Below are positions 52,842 to 62,273 of a stretch of DNA of 64,000 nt, one piece after another. The notes under the pieces are model-generated. The model was not told the DNA's origin, made no database searches, and saw nothing but the letters and a program-made list of their open reading frames with translations. Position 1 is the first letter of the stretch, and each line of letters opens with the position of its first letter. Source of the DNA: JAEYFP01 sp964579795 (GTDB taxonomy: Bacteria; Bacillota; Clostridia; Lachnospirales; Lachnospiraceae); assembly GCA_964579795.1 (NCBI GenBank), contig CAZOHM010000013.1:1-64000 (forward strand), given 5' to 3'. Both the position numbers and the translations under genes were made by a program.

Positions 52842-54149
52842 ATGGTTAAGATGTTGAATTTTAATAAGATAAAAAATGCTGTTTTACAAAAGAGTGGAAT
52901 TATATTTTGCAGTGATTATGATGAAATGATACAAAAACAAATCAATGATATTGAAGTGTTTGGCTTGAAGAATTTATCTGTTGGAGATGCACTATATTTT
53001 GCTATAAAGGACCACAGCAGAATTGATATTAAACAGTTAATAAATGAAATGGGAATGACAAATAATATTGGCTTAGAAGTGAAGACCAAAGGTGATGGTA
53101 AGGTTTGGGTGATAGCCGAGAAAGATAATATGCGAAAAGACCACTTAAAGTGGCTATATAAGATTGTTTCTGTATTAGATAATTATACATTAATAGAATA
53201 TAGGAATAAGAAAAAAAATTTACAAACAAAAAGATATCCCAATATCATTATTTGTCTATATAAGTGGAATAAGGAATTTAAAAGTGTTGAACATTTGGGA
53301 TTATTACGAAGGTTGCGATTAATTATATGTTTGTATAGGCATTTTATTGAATTTTTAAATGTTACTTGCTTGCATTGTGAGGCAAGAAAGGTAACAACAT
53401 GCGCTTTTTTATGTGATGCCCATTGTACCTCGTCTTTGTTGACTCAATATTTTAATAATATTGGTAATATAAAAACAATAACATTTTTTCATGGTATGAG
53501 TAATGAAAGAATTTACTTTTCTACAAAAAGTCAATATTTACTTCTATATGGAAAGTTTATGTATGATAAAGCCTGTGGGTTCAATATTGAAGCAAAAAGT
53601 AAGTATTTATTATGTGGTGATCCAAGATTTATCGACGTAGATTTGCCAAAACAAATACAAGTAAAAAACACTAGGACATGGGGAATAGTGTTCGATTGTG
53701 GTTTTTTTGGTAATCAGAGTAACTCTAAAATATTAAGTATAGTTTCTTCGTTGGCGAAAAAAAAAGACTATAAAGTTTTTGCAAAGTTTCATCCAACTGA
53801 CAATGGAATAGAGATTCCTAAAGAAGTTAATGATTTAATTGATAAGTGTTTTTTTACACAAGTTGGAATCACAGAGTTCATGGATATGGTTGATGTCGGC
53901 TTTTTTATTAATTCTTCGGCCTATGGAGAATTTGTAATGAATCTTATGCCATCTTTTAGGTTGAGAAATGATAATGATAATTATTCTACAATTAGTTGGT
54001 GTACATTCTCAAAAGAAGAAGAATTGCAAGAGTTAATAAATAGTTACGAGAATAATAGGAAAGAATATGAAAATGAATTATTAGAAACAAGAAATACACT
54101 TTCAGTTAATAATATTGGAAAAAGATATAAAGAAATATTGGAATCGTGA
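52842..54149 (+). CDS. Putative GT-B polysaccharide glycosyltransferase
   Basis: A 435-residue soluble protein that I do not recognise at family level. The C-terminal half has KTITFFHGMSNERIYFSTK, YLLLYGKFMYDKACG, VFAKFHPTDNGIE and a late SSAYGEFVMNL, the order of motifs seen in GT-B enzymes such as polysialyl- and capsule-type transferases (His-Pro nucleotide site and Ser/Glu loop). The N-terminal ~190 residues are unassigned. The ribosome site is weak; ATG 52842 and 52851 are both possible. Next to the CMP-sugar genes, a CMP-sugar donor is a reasonable guess. Confidence 0.5.
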   Translation: MVKMLNFNKIKNAVLQKSGIIFCSDYDEMIQKQINDIEVFGLKNLSVGDALYFAIKDHSRIDIKQLINEMGMTNNIGLEVKTKGDGKVWVIAEKDNMRKDHLKWLYKIVSVLDNYTLIEYRNKKKNLQTKRYPNIIICLYKWNKEFKSVEHLGLLRRLRLIICLYRHFIEFLNVTCLHCEARKVTTCAFLCDAHCTSSLLTQYFNNIGNIKTITFFHGMSNERIYFSTKSQYLLLYGKFMYDKACGFNIEAKSKYLLCGDPRFIDVDLPKQIQVKNTRTWGIVFDCGFFGNQSNSKILSIVSSLAKKKDYKVFAKFHPTDNGIEIPKEVNDLIDKCFFTQVGITEFMDMVDVGFFINSSAYGEFVMNLMPSFRLRNDNDNYSTISWCTFSKEEELQELINSYENNRKEYENELLETRNTLSVNNIGKRYKEILES

Positions 54150-54252
54150 CGTGAGCTTTATATAGTTCTGGTGAGTAGTCAAAGCTATAGGAAAAACCAT
54201 AGATCCACGGTACCTGAATGTAATATAACCATCATACTAAAAGGAAGGGAAA

Positions 54253-54282
54253 ATGATAATCAATTTCTTGATTATCATATAG
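54253..54282 (+). promoter_or_regulatory. Perfect hairpin with a nine-codon leader ORF before the GT4 gene
   Basis: An 11-bp perfect inverted repeat (ATGATAATCAA at 54253-54263, TTGATTATCAT at 54268-54278; TTTC loop) lies between an AAGGAAGGG ribosome site (54241-54249) and the GT4 start at 54289. The repeat begins with an ATG well spaced from that site and encodes MIINFLIII then TAG, in frame with the GT4 gene. Folding would bring the ribosome site to about 13 bases from ATG 54289. Confidence 0.5.
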
Positions 54283-54288
54283 ATATTA

Positions 54289-55482
54289 ATGAATGTAGTA
54301 CACCTTACAACAACCGATTTTGGCGGAGCTTATAAAGCCTGTGAAAGAATACATGAAAGTCTCCTCTTACAAGGTATTAATTCAGTAGTTTTAGTAAGAA
54401 AAAAGGTAAATTCAGGAACTGTTTCTTCAAAGGTATATCAAAGTAATCTTAAAGAGATATGTTCCAAGATATGTAATTTCCTAAATCTGCTTTTATCATA
54501 TAATGATGTAATAAGTGATTACTTTGGACTGAACTATACTCATAATAAAGAGATAATGAAGTCAGACGTTATAGTATTACATTGGATTAATTCATTTATT
54601 TCATATAAAAACGCTAAAAGATTGCTTCGACTGGGGAAACCAGTAATTTGGGTTTTACATGATATGTGGTTATTGACAGGAGGATGTCATTATGATAATT
54701 ACTGTGGGGAGTACAGTAATGGATGTAAGAAATGTAGAAGAGTTAAGGGGTTTTTTAGAAAAAAAATAGTAACAAGTAATGTATACAAGAAGTATGAAAT
54801 GACGCATGCCGGAAATTTATTTTTGATTGGTCCTAGTAACTGGATTATTAGTGAAGCAGAACGTAGTTTTATTTTAAAAGGGATACCAATGATGAGTATT
54901 CCAAATCCAATAAATACAAACATCTATCATAAAAAAGAGAATTGCAATGATTTACGTAGAAAGTATAATATAGCAGCTGAAAAAAAAGTAATTCTCTTTG
55001 GGGCGGATAATCCCAAGCGTGACTTAATTAAGGGAGAAAGGTTTATAAATGAATTACTTGGATTACTTGATCCAGTAAGATATACAATTTTTGTTTTTGG
55101 TGGTAGTAGTGATATAGCTAGCAGAGCAAGCAATTATGAAAGTAAGTTTTTGGGATTTATAAGTGATGAAAATACTCTTGCTGAAATATATAATGTAGCT
55201 GATGTTTTTTGTGCTCCATCTACACAGGAATGCTTTGGGTATACTACTGCAGAGGCACTTCACTGTGGTACACCTGTGGTTGCATTTAATATTGGTGGAC
55301 ATGCCGAACAAATTGTACATAAGAGGAATGGCTACTTAGCTCCCCTGGATAATGTTATGGAACTAGCAAGAGGAATTGAATTTTGTACTCAAGATGGGTT
55401 TGAGTTTGAAAGTAGTTGTATTGATTATTCATATAAAAGCATTGGAGGTATGTATGCCCAATTATTAAGTGAATTGAATTAA
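54289..55482 (+). CDS. Glycosyltransferase family 4
   Basis: Retaining GT-B enzyme of 397 residues. VVHLTTTDFGGAYKACERIH opens the N-domain. VIVLHWINSFIS, WVLHDMWLLTGGCHY and the Cys-rich CGEYSNGCKKC are typical of the WcaC-like subgroup. The C-domain begins VILFGADNPKRD and holds the family E-x7-E in APSTQECFGYTTAEALHCGT and PVVAFNIGGHAE. The start is the ATG after the hairpin/leader described at 54253. It is not tightly linked to the preceding gene (139-base gap) and a 278-base gap with nothing recognisable follows. Confidence 0.9.
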   Translation: MNVVHLTTTDFGGAYKACERIHESLLLQGINSVVLVRKKVNSGTVSSKVYQSNLKEICSKICNFLNLLLSYNDVISDYFGLNYTHNKEIMKSDVIVLHWINSFISYKNAKRLLRLGKPVIWVLHDMWLLTGGCHYDNYCGEYSNGCKKCRRVKGFFRKKIVTSNVYKKYEMTHAGNLFLIGPSNWIISEAERSFILKGIPMMSIPNPINTNIYHKKENCNDLRRKYNIAAEKKVILFGADNPKRDLIKGERFINELLGLLDPVRYTIFVFGGSSDIASRASNYESKFLGFISDENTLAEIYNVADVFCAPSTQECFGYTTAEALHCGTPVVAFNIGGHAEQIVHKRNGYLAPLDNVMELARGIEFCTQDGFEFESSCIDYSYKSIGGMYAQLLSELN

Positions 55483-55760
55483 GTGACATATAGAATGCCA
55501 TGGAATCTATTAAGGAAATATTGCTATCCCGTTACCAATGCTTTTGAATGCTAACAAGAATAACAAAGCTTGGTGATTATTTGCTAAACAATATAGTGAA
55601 ATTATAAGGCATGCGGTGAAAGCAGTTCTCATGAATTATTGAGTGATAGAAAAATAATCAGTCCACAGTTTCTCACATAGGTGCGATAAAACTAAAACGA
55701 AAGATATGAATTTAATTTTACATTAAACAGCAATAAGAATAAAGAAAGAGAGTGAAAGAG

Positions 55761-56519
55761 ATGAATATAAAAAATGCGATTTTTAGAATGTTACCTACAG
55801 GTTTACAGGAGTTGAGACACCAGATGATTAAAGGACAAATGGATCAGGGGTGTCAACAAGAGCAATTTATTTATGACAGCAATATGATAAATAAGTTAGG
55901 ATGTGAATCATATTCTCAGTATGGACAAGACATATTTATCCTCAATATGACATCTATTGGGAATTTACAAGGAGAAGGAGTATTTCTCGACATAGGAGGA
56001 AATTTACCCATTGAACTTAATAATACATACTTATTTGAAAAGCGAGGCTGGAAAGGATATGCTTTTGAACCGATTAGATCTCTTGCAGATAAATGGAAAG
56101 AAGTTCGAAGTACTCCCTGTATAAATATTGCTATTGGAAATGAAGATGGTGAGGTGGAGTTTACAGAGTGTGAAGCACATGTTTTGTCAGGTATTGGTTT
56201 ACAGAATGAAAATGAAACAGGCGTAACGCATACATACAAAGTGAAACAACAGAAATTATCTACTTTTTTGAACACTCAGAGAATTGATCACATTGATGTT
56301 GTATTTATTGATGTTGAAGGGTATGAAATGAATGTTCTGGAGGGAATAGATTTTGATTCTGTTTCTATAACATGTTTATGTATAGAAAACAATAGAGATA
56401 GTGATTTGAAGTTTAATAAAAAATTACGTGATTTTTTATTTAGTAAAGGATATCGTTTAGTTGCAAGATTAACCATAGATGATGTATTTATTAAAAATAC
56501 TTTTTTTGAAAAGAATTAA
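55761..56519 (+). CDS. FkbM-family SAM-dependent methyltransferase
   Basis: A 252-residue methyltransferase, probably acting on a sugar hydroxyl. The SAM-binding core is GVFLDIGGNLPIELNNTYLF with GYAFEPIRSLADKW, then INIAIGNEDGEVEF, and FIDVEGYEMNVLEGIDF marks the acidic loop of the family. ATG 55761 is taken; the GTG three codons upstream is possible, as both share the purine-rich AAAGAAAGAG. It is intact, unlike the FkbM remnant at 42488. Confidence 0.88.
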   Translation: MNIKNAIFRMLPTGLQELRHQMIKGQMDQGCQQEQFIYDSNMINKLGCESYSQYGQDIFILNMTSIGNLQGEGVFLDIGGNLPIELNNTYLFEKRGWKGYAFEPIRSLADKWKEVRSTPCINIAIGNEDGEVEFTECEAHVLSGIGLQNENETGVTHTYKVKQQKLSTFLNTQRIDHIDVVFIDVEGYEMNVLEGIDFDSVSITCLCIENNRDSDLKFNKKLRDFLFSKGYRLVARLTIDDVFIKNTFFEKN

Positions 56520-56698
56520 TTTGACGTTTTGATTTGATTTTTTTGAATTGTTAGCCATATTTTCGTCAATACGAGTATTTAGACTTTTATATTCTTACCA
56601 GGAAACATGACTAAGTATATTTATACATTTTGAGTGGGCAAGAATAAGCAATTGAGTTTATGCGAAATGTCATATTAGTTTCAATTGGAGATGATTAA

Positions 56699-57682
56699 AT
56701 GGAAAGAAGAATTGATTCTAGATTTAATAATTATGACTTGTTGCGTTGTATATGTATAATCTGTGTAGTGATTCAACATACCGATGGAAGTAGTTTATTC
56801 CATCGGTTTTTACAAAGCTTGGCGGCTATGGCTGTTCCATGTTTCGTTATGCTATCGGGAGCAATGGTAATGGAGAAAAAAAGAGATAGTACTAAAGCTT
56901 GGTATGCTAAAATGGTTAAAAAATTAGTGTTTCCATGGTTGATAGCGTTGACTATATATATACTTGAGAATTTTTTCTTTCAGATACTATATCATTATCG
57001 ATATAATCAAAAGATTGACCTTCTATCTGATATCCGCAGCATATGGATGTTTGGCTATCCGTTGAGAGGATGGCATTTATGGTTTATGTATATGTTTATT
57101 GAATTATACTTGTTGGTACCAATTTTTTCATGGATAAAACAACATTTTAGAAAGGCATATTATGTTTTTGGTCTTTTAATGGTAATGATTCCTACGTTCA
57201 TAACAATAGAAATTAAATGGCCATTTCTTTTTTTGAATTATGTAGGACTTTTTATATTGGGAGATATAATACACGAAAATAGAGAAAAAGGAGAAAAGTG
57301 GAAAAAAATTATACCCTTGCTTCTTTTATCCATTTTAATTATAATTCTGTATATTAATATATATAATCCAAGCGCTTTCAAGAAAATTCATATAATGCAG
57401 CAAATTAGACTGGATTATTTTATAGCAGTAAATATGATTGTTTTGTTTTCTTGTTTAAGGGTTTCATTTAGCACGCAATGTTTTACAAGATATATATTTT
57501 ATGTATATATCTTACATATATTAGTTGGTGATTTCTATTTTGGAATCACTAGTTTTATAGATCATACATTACCGTTGAGTATTATTTTGGACTCAATAGT
57601 CATTATACTAATATCATTTGGCTTGACTATATCCTTGAATCAATTAAAGAAATATATAAAATGTAAAAGAATCAATTTATAA
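56699..57682 (+). CDS. Acyltransferase family 3 membrane protein, copy 2
   Basis: A 327-residue integral membrane acyltransferase. NNYDLLRCICIICVVIQHTD contains the family His near the N-terminus, AVPCFVMLSGAMVMEKKRDS matches the second conserved block, and LRGWHLWFMYMFIELYLLVP the third. Ten or so hydrophobic segments follow and the tail is basic. GGAG lies before the ATG. It would O-acetylate a surface sugar. It differs clearly from the protein at 3406 and is probably not a recent copy. Confidence 0.87.
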   Translation: MERRIDSRFNNYDLLRCICIICVVIQHTDGSSLFHRFLQSLAAMAVPCFVMLSGAMVMEKKRDSTKAWYAKMVKKLVFPWLIALTIYILENFFFQILYHYRYNQKIDLLSDIRSIWMFGYPLRGWHLWFMYMFIELYLLVPIFSWIKQHFRKAYYVFGLLMVMIPTFITIEIKWPFLFLNYVGLFILGDIIHENREKGEKWKKIIPLLLLSILIIILYINIYNPSAFKKIHIMQQIRLDYFIAVNMIVLFSCLRVSFSTQCFTRYIFYVYILHILVGDFYFGITSFIDHTLPLSIILDSIVIILISFGLTISLNQLKKYIKCKRINL

Positions 57683-57725
57683 ATGAACAAATATTAATGC
57701 TTAAAAGGGAAAGGAGAGAGATTAA

Positions 57726-58685
57726 GTGATTAGGCAATATGCTCCAGTGATTATTCCAACAATGAATAGATTTTATCATTTTAAAAAGTGTATTGAAACA
57801 TTGCAGTGTAATACACATGCCATAGATACTGATTTGATAATATCGTTAGATTTTCCTCCAGACAGCACGTATCATGAGGGATATGGCAAAATTAAAACAT
57901 ATTTACAAAGAGGAATATGTGGTTTTAAAAGTGTTACTATAATAGAACAAGAGACAAATTTAGGAGCCTATAGAAACTGGATATATTTGAGAGATTATGT
58001 TAAATGTAGATATCCAGTTTTTATTTTCTCTGAGGATGATAATGAATTTTCTCCTAATTTTTTAGATTATATAAATAAAGGGCTAGAATTATATAAGGAA
58101 GATGAGTCGATATTTGCTATTTGCTCTAATGGAATACTTCCAATTATGGATTATCAGTATAATGTTGCTCTAACTCGTAATTTCTCTGCACGAGGATATG
58201 CTACTTGGGTTGAAAAGGAAAGTAAAATAGCAAATGAAGTAACAAGGCGTAATTTTATTAATATAGCAAAAAGCATCGTAAATCTAAAAAAACTGTTTCT
58301 ATTTGACAAATCATTGTTTTACGCACTTCAATCATCAATACTAAGGAAAGGAAAGTTATATCAATTAAGTAATAATGAGATACCATATATTGATATGACT
58401 ATTAAAATATATGTTTTTAACAGGGATAAGTATGTAATAGCACCGATTCTTCCAACTTCTAGGAATAGAGGATATGATGGTTCGGGTGTAAATTGCCCTA
58501 AAACAGAAGACAATAATGAAAATGTTGTGATAGATGAAGCAAAAGAATTTCATTATATAGCTGAAAGAGAGAAGTTGGCAGTTCATAAATGCAAGAATTG
58601 TTTGTACGTTGAGGATCTCTTTCGCTTTATTGGAGGAGTACTTAAGATACAGCATCAACTGAATAAGGAGAAAGAAACTGTATAA
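57726..58685 (+). CDS. GT-A fold glycosyltransferase
   Basis: A 319-residue protein. APVIIPTMNRFYHFKKCIET starts the nucleotide-binding fold, ETNLGAYRNWIYLRDYV and PVFIFSEDDNEFSPNFLDYI (acidic metal motif) follow. The overall form is that of GT2/GT13-like (N-acetylglucosaminyltransferase-type) bacterial enzymes. The start is a GTG after AAAGGAGAG. The C-terminal ~60 residues contain Cys-Lys-Asn-Cys, not obviously a metal site. Sugar unknown. Confidence 0.72.
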   Translation: MIRQYAPVIIPTMNRFYHFKKCIETLQCNTHAIDTDLIISLDFPPDSTYHEGYGKIKTYLQRGICGFKSVTIIEQETNLGAYRNWIYLRDYVKCRYPVFIFSEDDNEFSPNFLDYINKGLELYKEDESIFAICSNGILPIMDYQYNVALTRNFSARGYATWVEKESKIANEVTRRNFINIAKSIVNLKKLFLFDKSLFYALQSSILRKGKLYQLSNNEIPYIDMTIKIYVFNRDKYVIAPILPTSRNRGYDGSGVNCPKTEDNNENVVIDEAKEFHYIAEREKLAVHKCKNCLYVEDLFRFIGGVLKIQHQLNKEKETV

Positions 58686-58793
58686 AAGAAGATTAAACAG
58701 TATTTGTTCAAAACGTATTAATTACTCAAGCTTGATTCAATTATATTAACGAATAGAGTGTATTACTAATAAATAAAGATGGGTGTGGAAGAT

Positions 58794-59888
58794 ATGAAAA
58801 AGAAAATATATTATATAGATAATTATGATTCTTTTTTTAATAACGAGGAAACTGATATAAATACTAGGAGTATTTTTTATGGTGGCGTTGACATATGTAA
58901 AGAAGATATAGTTACTTGGTTTAATCGTAATGGAGTAATAGTCTATGAGAAGTTTAATCCGAAGTTAAAAGTCGATGCTATTTTATTATTTGACACAAGC
59001 GACATAGTCCGATGTTGGAGAAGATTAAAGAAGCTAAATCTTTGGAACAATGTAATTTTGTATTTGGAGGAATCGGGGTGTGTTGATTGGAAATGTAATT
59101 CCGGCTTTATTAAGTTCCTAAGATATCCTTATTCTGCGGTAATGACATATCGAGATGATTTACTTAAATATAGTAATGTCTATAAACTTCATATTAATAT
59201 AGGAAATTTAGATAGTATTAATGAACCCTTTATTTCTTTTGATGATAAAGAGATGTTCACAATGATATCTGCAAATAAGATGTTTAGAGGTCCTAATGAA
59301 CTATATAGTGAAAGAAAGAGAATTGTTAATTTTTTTGAGAAAAATTACAGTGAACTTTTTGACTTGTATGGATTATATTGGGGAGATAAATACAAAAATT
59401 GGAAGGGTGTTGTAAAAAGCAAGAATGATACCTATTGTTATTATAAGTATGCATTCTGTTTTGAAAATTCACGAGAACTGGGGTACATAACAGAAAAAAT
59501 TTTTGACTGTTTTCGTGCAGGAATAGTTCCAATTTATGCAGGTGCTCCTAACATATCACAGTATATACCAAAAACATGCTATATTGATTATTATAAGTAT
59601 AAGAATATGTATGAATTAATAGATGACCTAAAGAAAACGAGTGAGGAAGACTATAATATTTATCTTAAGAACATAAGAGAATACATAAATGAAAGAAAAA
59701 TGGACGATTTTCTGCTGAGAGCAAGAGTAAATGAAATGTCGAATTGTATTATGTCAGTCAAGAATAACAAGAAAAGCAAATGGCTTAATTCCATATATAT
59801 GTATATATTCTTCTTTATTGACAGGACAAAAAAGTTAATCAATAAGGTAAAAACAATGATTTTGAAAGTATTATCCAATTTTTTGTAA
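58794..59888 (+). CDS. GT10-like fucosyltransferase, divergent
   Basis: A 364-residue GT-B protein. The GT10 C-domain signature is present as KYAFCFENSRELGYITEKIF, then CFRAGIVPIYAGAPNI. The N-terminal part (KKIYYIDNYDSFFNNEETDI) is unlike the other GT10 at 40472. The C-terminus ends in a hydrophobic and basic stretch (IYMYIFFFIDRTKKLINKV), possibly a membrane-association helix. ATG 58794 is preferred (GGAAG just upstream) over ATG 58779. Donor is probably a GDP-6-deoxyhexose. Confidence 0.8.
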   Translation: MKKKIYYIDNYDSFFNNEETDINTRSIFYGGVDICKEDIVTWFNRNGVIVYEKFNPKLKVDAILLFDTSDIVRCWRRLKKLNLWNNVILYLEESGCVDWKCNSGFIKFLRYPYSAVMTYRDDLLKYSNVYKLHINIGNLDSINEPFISFDDKEMFTMISANKMFRGPNELYSERKRIVNFFEKNYSELFDLYGLYWGDKYKNWKGVVKSKNDTYCYYKYAFCFENSRELGYITEKIFDCFRAGIVPIYAGAPNISQYIPKTCYIDYYKYKNMYELIDDLKKTSEEDYNIYLKNIREYINERKMDDFLLRARVNEMSNCIMSVKNNKKSKWLNSIYMYIFFFIDRTKKLINKVKTMILKVLSNFL

Positions 59889-59920
59889 GCATTATTTTCA
59901 TGAAGAGGTAAGCGATAATT

Positions 59921-60874
59921 ATGAATATGTATTTTGAAGTTGTGTTTGATATCGTACGACGTATGGACTATAAGAAAAAACACGATCGGTCTGTTCCCAT
60001 AAGGAGATATGCAGATCGACCATACCTGGAGTCGATGGATGTGGAGCAGTTTATATATGATAAGTTAGTTGACAATCATCCGTGTATGATTGCAAGATAT
60101 GGTTCTACTGAGTTAAGTATACTCGCAGCTTCTTTGGGATATCCCCAATTACCGTGGAGAATTAGTTTGCAAAATAAGGTAAGAAAAGGAAATTTGGGTA
60201 GATACTCAGGTTTTTTCCCTCAAAATGATATGAAATTAACCTTAAAGTTTTGCGATTTAATGAAAGAGTCGACAGGATATGCTGATTATATTGGAGTATG
60301 GTTCCTACCAATGGAGGAGTATATTATTAAGAATTATTGCAGCACGCAAACCATGACAGGATCTCTTGGAGATATTGAACCATGGTTCCCAAAGAAAATC
60401 AGGTGGACAAAAGCACTGGAGAATAAGAAGGTACTGGTGATTCACCCATTTGCAAGTACTATTAAAACACAGTATGAGAAAAGAGAACTACTGTTTGACA
60501 ATCCGGATGTTTTACCAAAATTTGAATTGTATGTTGTACAAGCAGTACAAACGATAGCAGGACAAAGTGATTCGCGGTTTCGTACATGGTTTGATGCACT
60601 CGATTATATGTTCTGCGAAGCTATGAAAATAGACTTTGATATTGCAATTATCGGATGCGGAGCTTATGGATTTCCGCTCGCAGCCAGAATTAAGAAGGCG
60701 GGTAAAAAGGCGATTCATATGGGAGGAGCAATACAACTTCTTTTTGGTATTAAAGGAGCCAGATGGGATAATCATCCGACAATTTCAGGTATGTATAATG
60801 AAAACTGGGTGAGAGCGAGTGAGGTAGAAAAACCACAATGCTTTAATAAGGTTGAGGGTGGATGCTACTGGTAG
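59921..60874 (+). CDS. Putative GT-D-like glycosyltransferase, copy 2
   Basis: A 317-residue paralogue of the protein at 6869. It shares IEPW, KKVLVIHPFA, AVQTIAG, FRTWFDALDYM, IAIIGCGAYGFPLAARIKKA, QLLFGIKGARWD and the VEGGCYW end. In the region where GT-D enzymes have Asp-x-Glu, this copy reads IARYGSTELSILA, again without the Asp. The N-terminal ~60 residues differ from copy 1. The ribosome site is distant and weak. A hexapeptide acetyltransferase gene follows, as in copy 1, so the two-gene unit seems to have been duplicated or acquired twice. Confidence 0.57.
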   Translation: MNMYFEVVFDIVRRMDYKKKHDRSVPIRRYADRPYLESMDVEQFIYDKLVDNHPCMIARYGSTELSILAASLGYPQLPWRISLQNKVRKGNLGRYSGFFPQNDMKLTLKFCDLMKESTGYADYIGVWFLPMEEYIIKNYCSTQTMTGSLGDIEPWFPKKIRWTKALENKKVLVIHPFASTIKTQYEKRELLFDNPDVLPKFELYVVQAVQTIAGQSDSRFRTWFDALDYMFCEAMKIDFDIAIIGCGAYGFPLAARIKKAGKKAIHMGGAIQLLFGIKGARWDNHPTISGMYNENWVRASEVEKPQCFNKVEGGCYW

Positions 60875-60906
60875 ATAATAAGAATGGAATGTAGAGGAAG
60901 ATAGTG

Positions 60907-61479
60907 ATGGAAAGTAGTTTTTACTCCGAAGACGAACTAAAAAAACTTGGAATTGGTGTTTATGGAAGGAATGTATTGATTAGTAGAAAAGCAAGTATTT
61001 ATGGTGCTGAGAGAATTATAATTGGTAATAATGTGAGAATTGATGATTTTGCTATCTTGTCAGGGAAAATAACAATTGGAAGTTATGTGCACATAGCCAA
61101 CTATACAGCTTTATATGGTGGGAATACCGGAATCATCATGGGAAATTACTCCACTGTTTCTTCGAGATGTGCTATATATGCAATATCAGATGATTATTCA
61201 GGAATGCACATGACAAATCCTATGGTACCACACGAGTATATTAAATATACATGTGCAGAAGTTATATTGAAACAGCATGTGATCGTAGGAACAAGTTGCA
61301 CCATTTTGCCTGGTTGTGTTTTGGAGGAGGGGGTATCAGTGGGAGCTATGAGCTTAGTCAATCATAATTTGGAATCATGGGGAATTTATTGCGGAATACC
61401 CTGTCGAAAAATTCGAGACAGAAAGAAAGAATTGCTGAAATATGTGGAGTTTTTAGAGGGTAATAATCAAGATAAATAG
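60907..61479 (+). CDS. Hexapeptide-repeat O-acetyltransferase, copy 2
   Basis: A 190-residue left-handed beta-helix acetyltransferase, galactoside-acetyltransferase/WbbJ-like. Hexapeptide turns run through RIIIGNNVRIDD, ITIGSYVHIAN, VILKQHVIVG and TILPGCVLEEG, and YCGIPCRKIRDRK is the usual tail. AGAGGA (60894-60899) sits 7 bases before ATG 60907; the GTG one codon upstream is less likely. It shares its position behind a GT-D-like gene with the acetyltransferase at 7824, but the sequences are only distantly related. Confidence 0.86.
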   Translation: MESSFYSEDELKKLGIGVYGRNVLISRKASIYGAERIIIGNNVRIDDFAILSGKITIGSYVHIANYTALYGGNTGIIMGNYSTVSSRCAIYAISDDYSGMHMTNPMVPHEYIKYTCAEVILKQHVIVGTSCTILPGCVLEEGVSVGAMSLVNHNLESWGIYCGIPCRKIRDRKKELLKYVEFLEGNNQDK

Positions 61480-61709
61480 AAAGATCATATTGATTTTTCG
61501 CTTTGTATGCTGACAGCTCTCATTAATGAAGCAGAGGCATTTTAATTATGCATAAGATGAACCATACTATACCAAAAGATACAGAATTACACATATGACC
61601 AACTATCGGCTAAACTAAACATTTTTCAAACAGATTCATATATAAATATGAATTTCCCAACAAGGTTTGATATACACCTTGTGGAGTATATACATATATA
61701 GCACAATAT

Positions 61710-62212
61710 ATGAAAGGTATGACTGATTTCAGATATTATTTACTTAAGGAGTCTGTGAATAGAGAAACTCTGGTTGAGAATAAGCAATGGTTGTTTTGTG
61801 CACCCAATATGATGTCAGTATATGAAGAATATCTTCCAACTGAATACTTCGGAAAAGAATCTCACAACACGCAGAAGCTGGATATACATTGGAATCAGCT
61901 GGGTGCATACACAGAGTATTATGAACTCGAAAAAGCACTTGCTCAACATTGTCCAACTCTTGAAGAAAAGAAAATCATTAAGATACCCTATAACCATGGC
62001 GACCTTGCTCAATTTATAGGGTTTAATCATGGTAGGTTGCAGAAGATTTGTTATAAGTTGGATAATGAAAGAGAAAATATCAGGGCGTGATGGCAGAAGA
62101 AAACGGATTTGACTATCTTTGCTTAACAAATAAAAATGGAAGCTGGAAGAAAATTCTAATGTTTAGAGATTTATTTGCAGCAGGTATAATTGCATATTTA
62201 TCAAATTGTTGA
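61710..62212 (+). pseudogene. Decayed DHHW/AlgX-like acetyltransferase-partner gene
   Basis: Two adjoining open frames read as pieces of one DHHW-type protein. The first (61710-62090) contains KQWLFCAPNMMSVYEEYLPT and KLDIHWNQLGAYTEYYELEK, the Asp-x-His-Trp region. The second, starting at the overlapping ATG 62090 and ending at 62212, reads WKKILMFRDLFAAGIIAYLS, where related proteins have a Ser after Arg-Asp; here it is Leu. No signal or membrane anchor remains, although a stub upstream (MNFPTRFDIHLVEY near 61650) may be more of the gene. It lies just before the second MBOAT gene. Confidence 0.62.
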
Positions 62213-62273
62213 GAGAAGTATAGATAAGCTGTTTCAATGAACATTTAGCAAATAAAAAGTATAGGGAGGCAGT

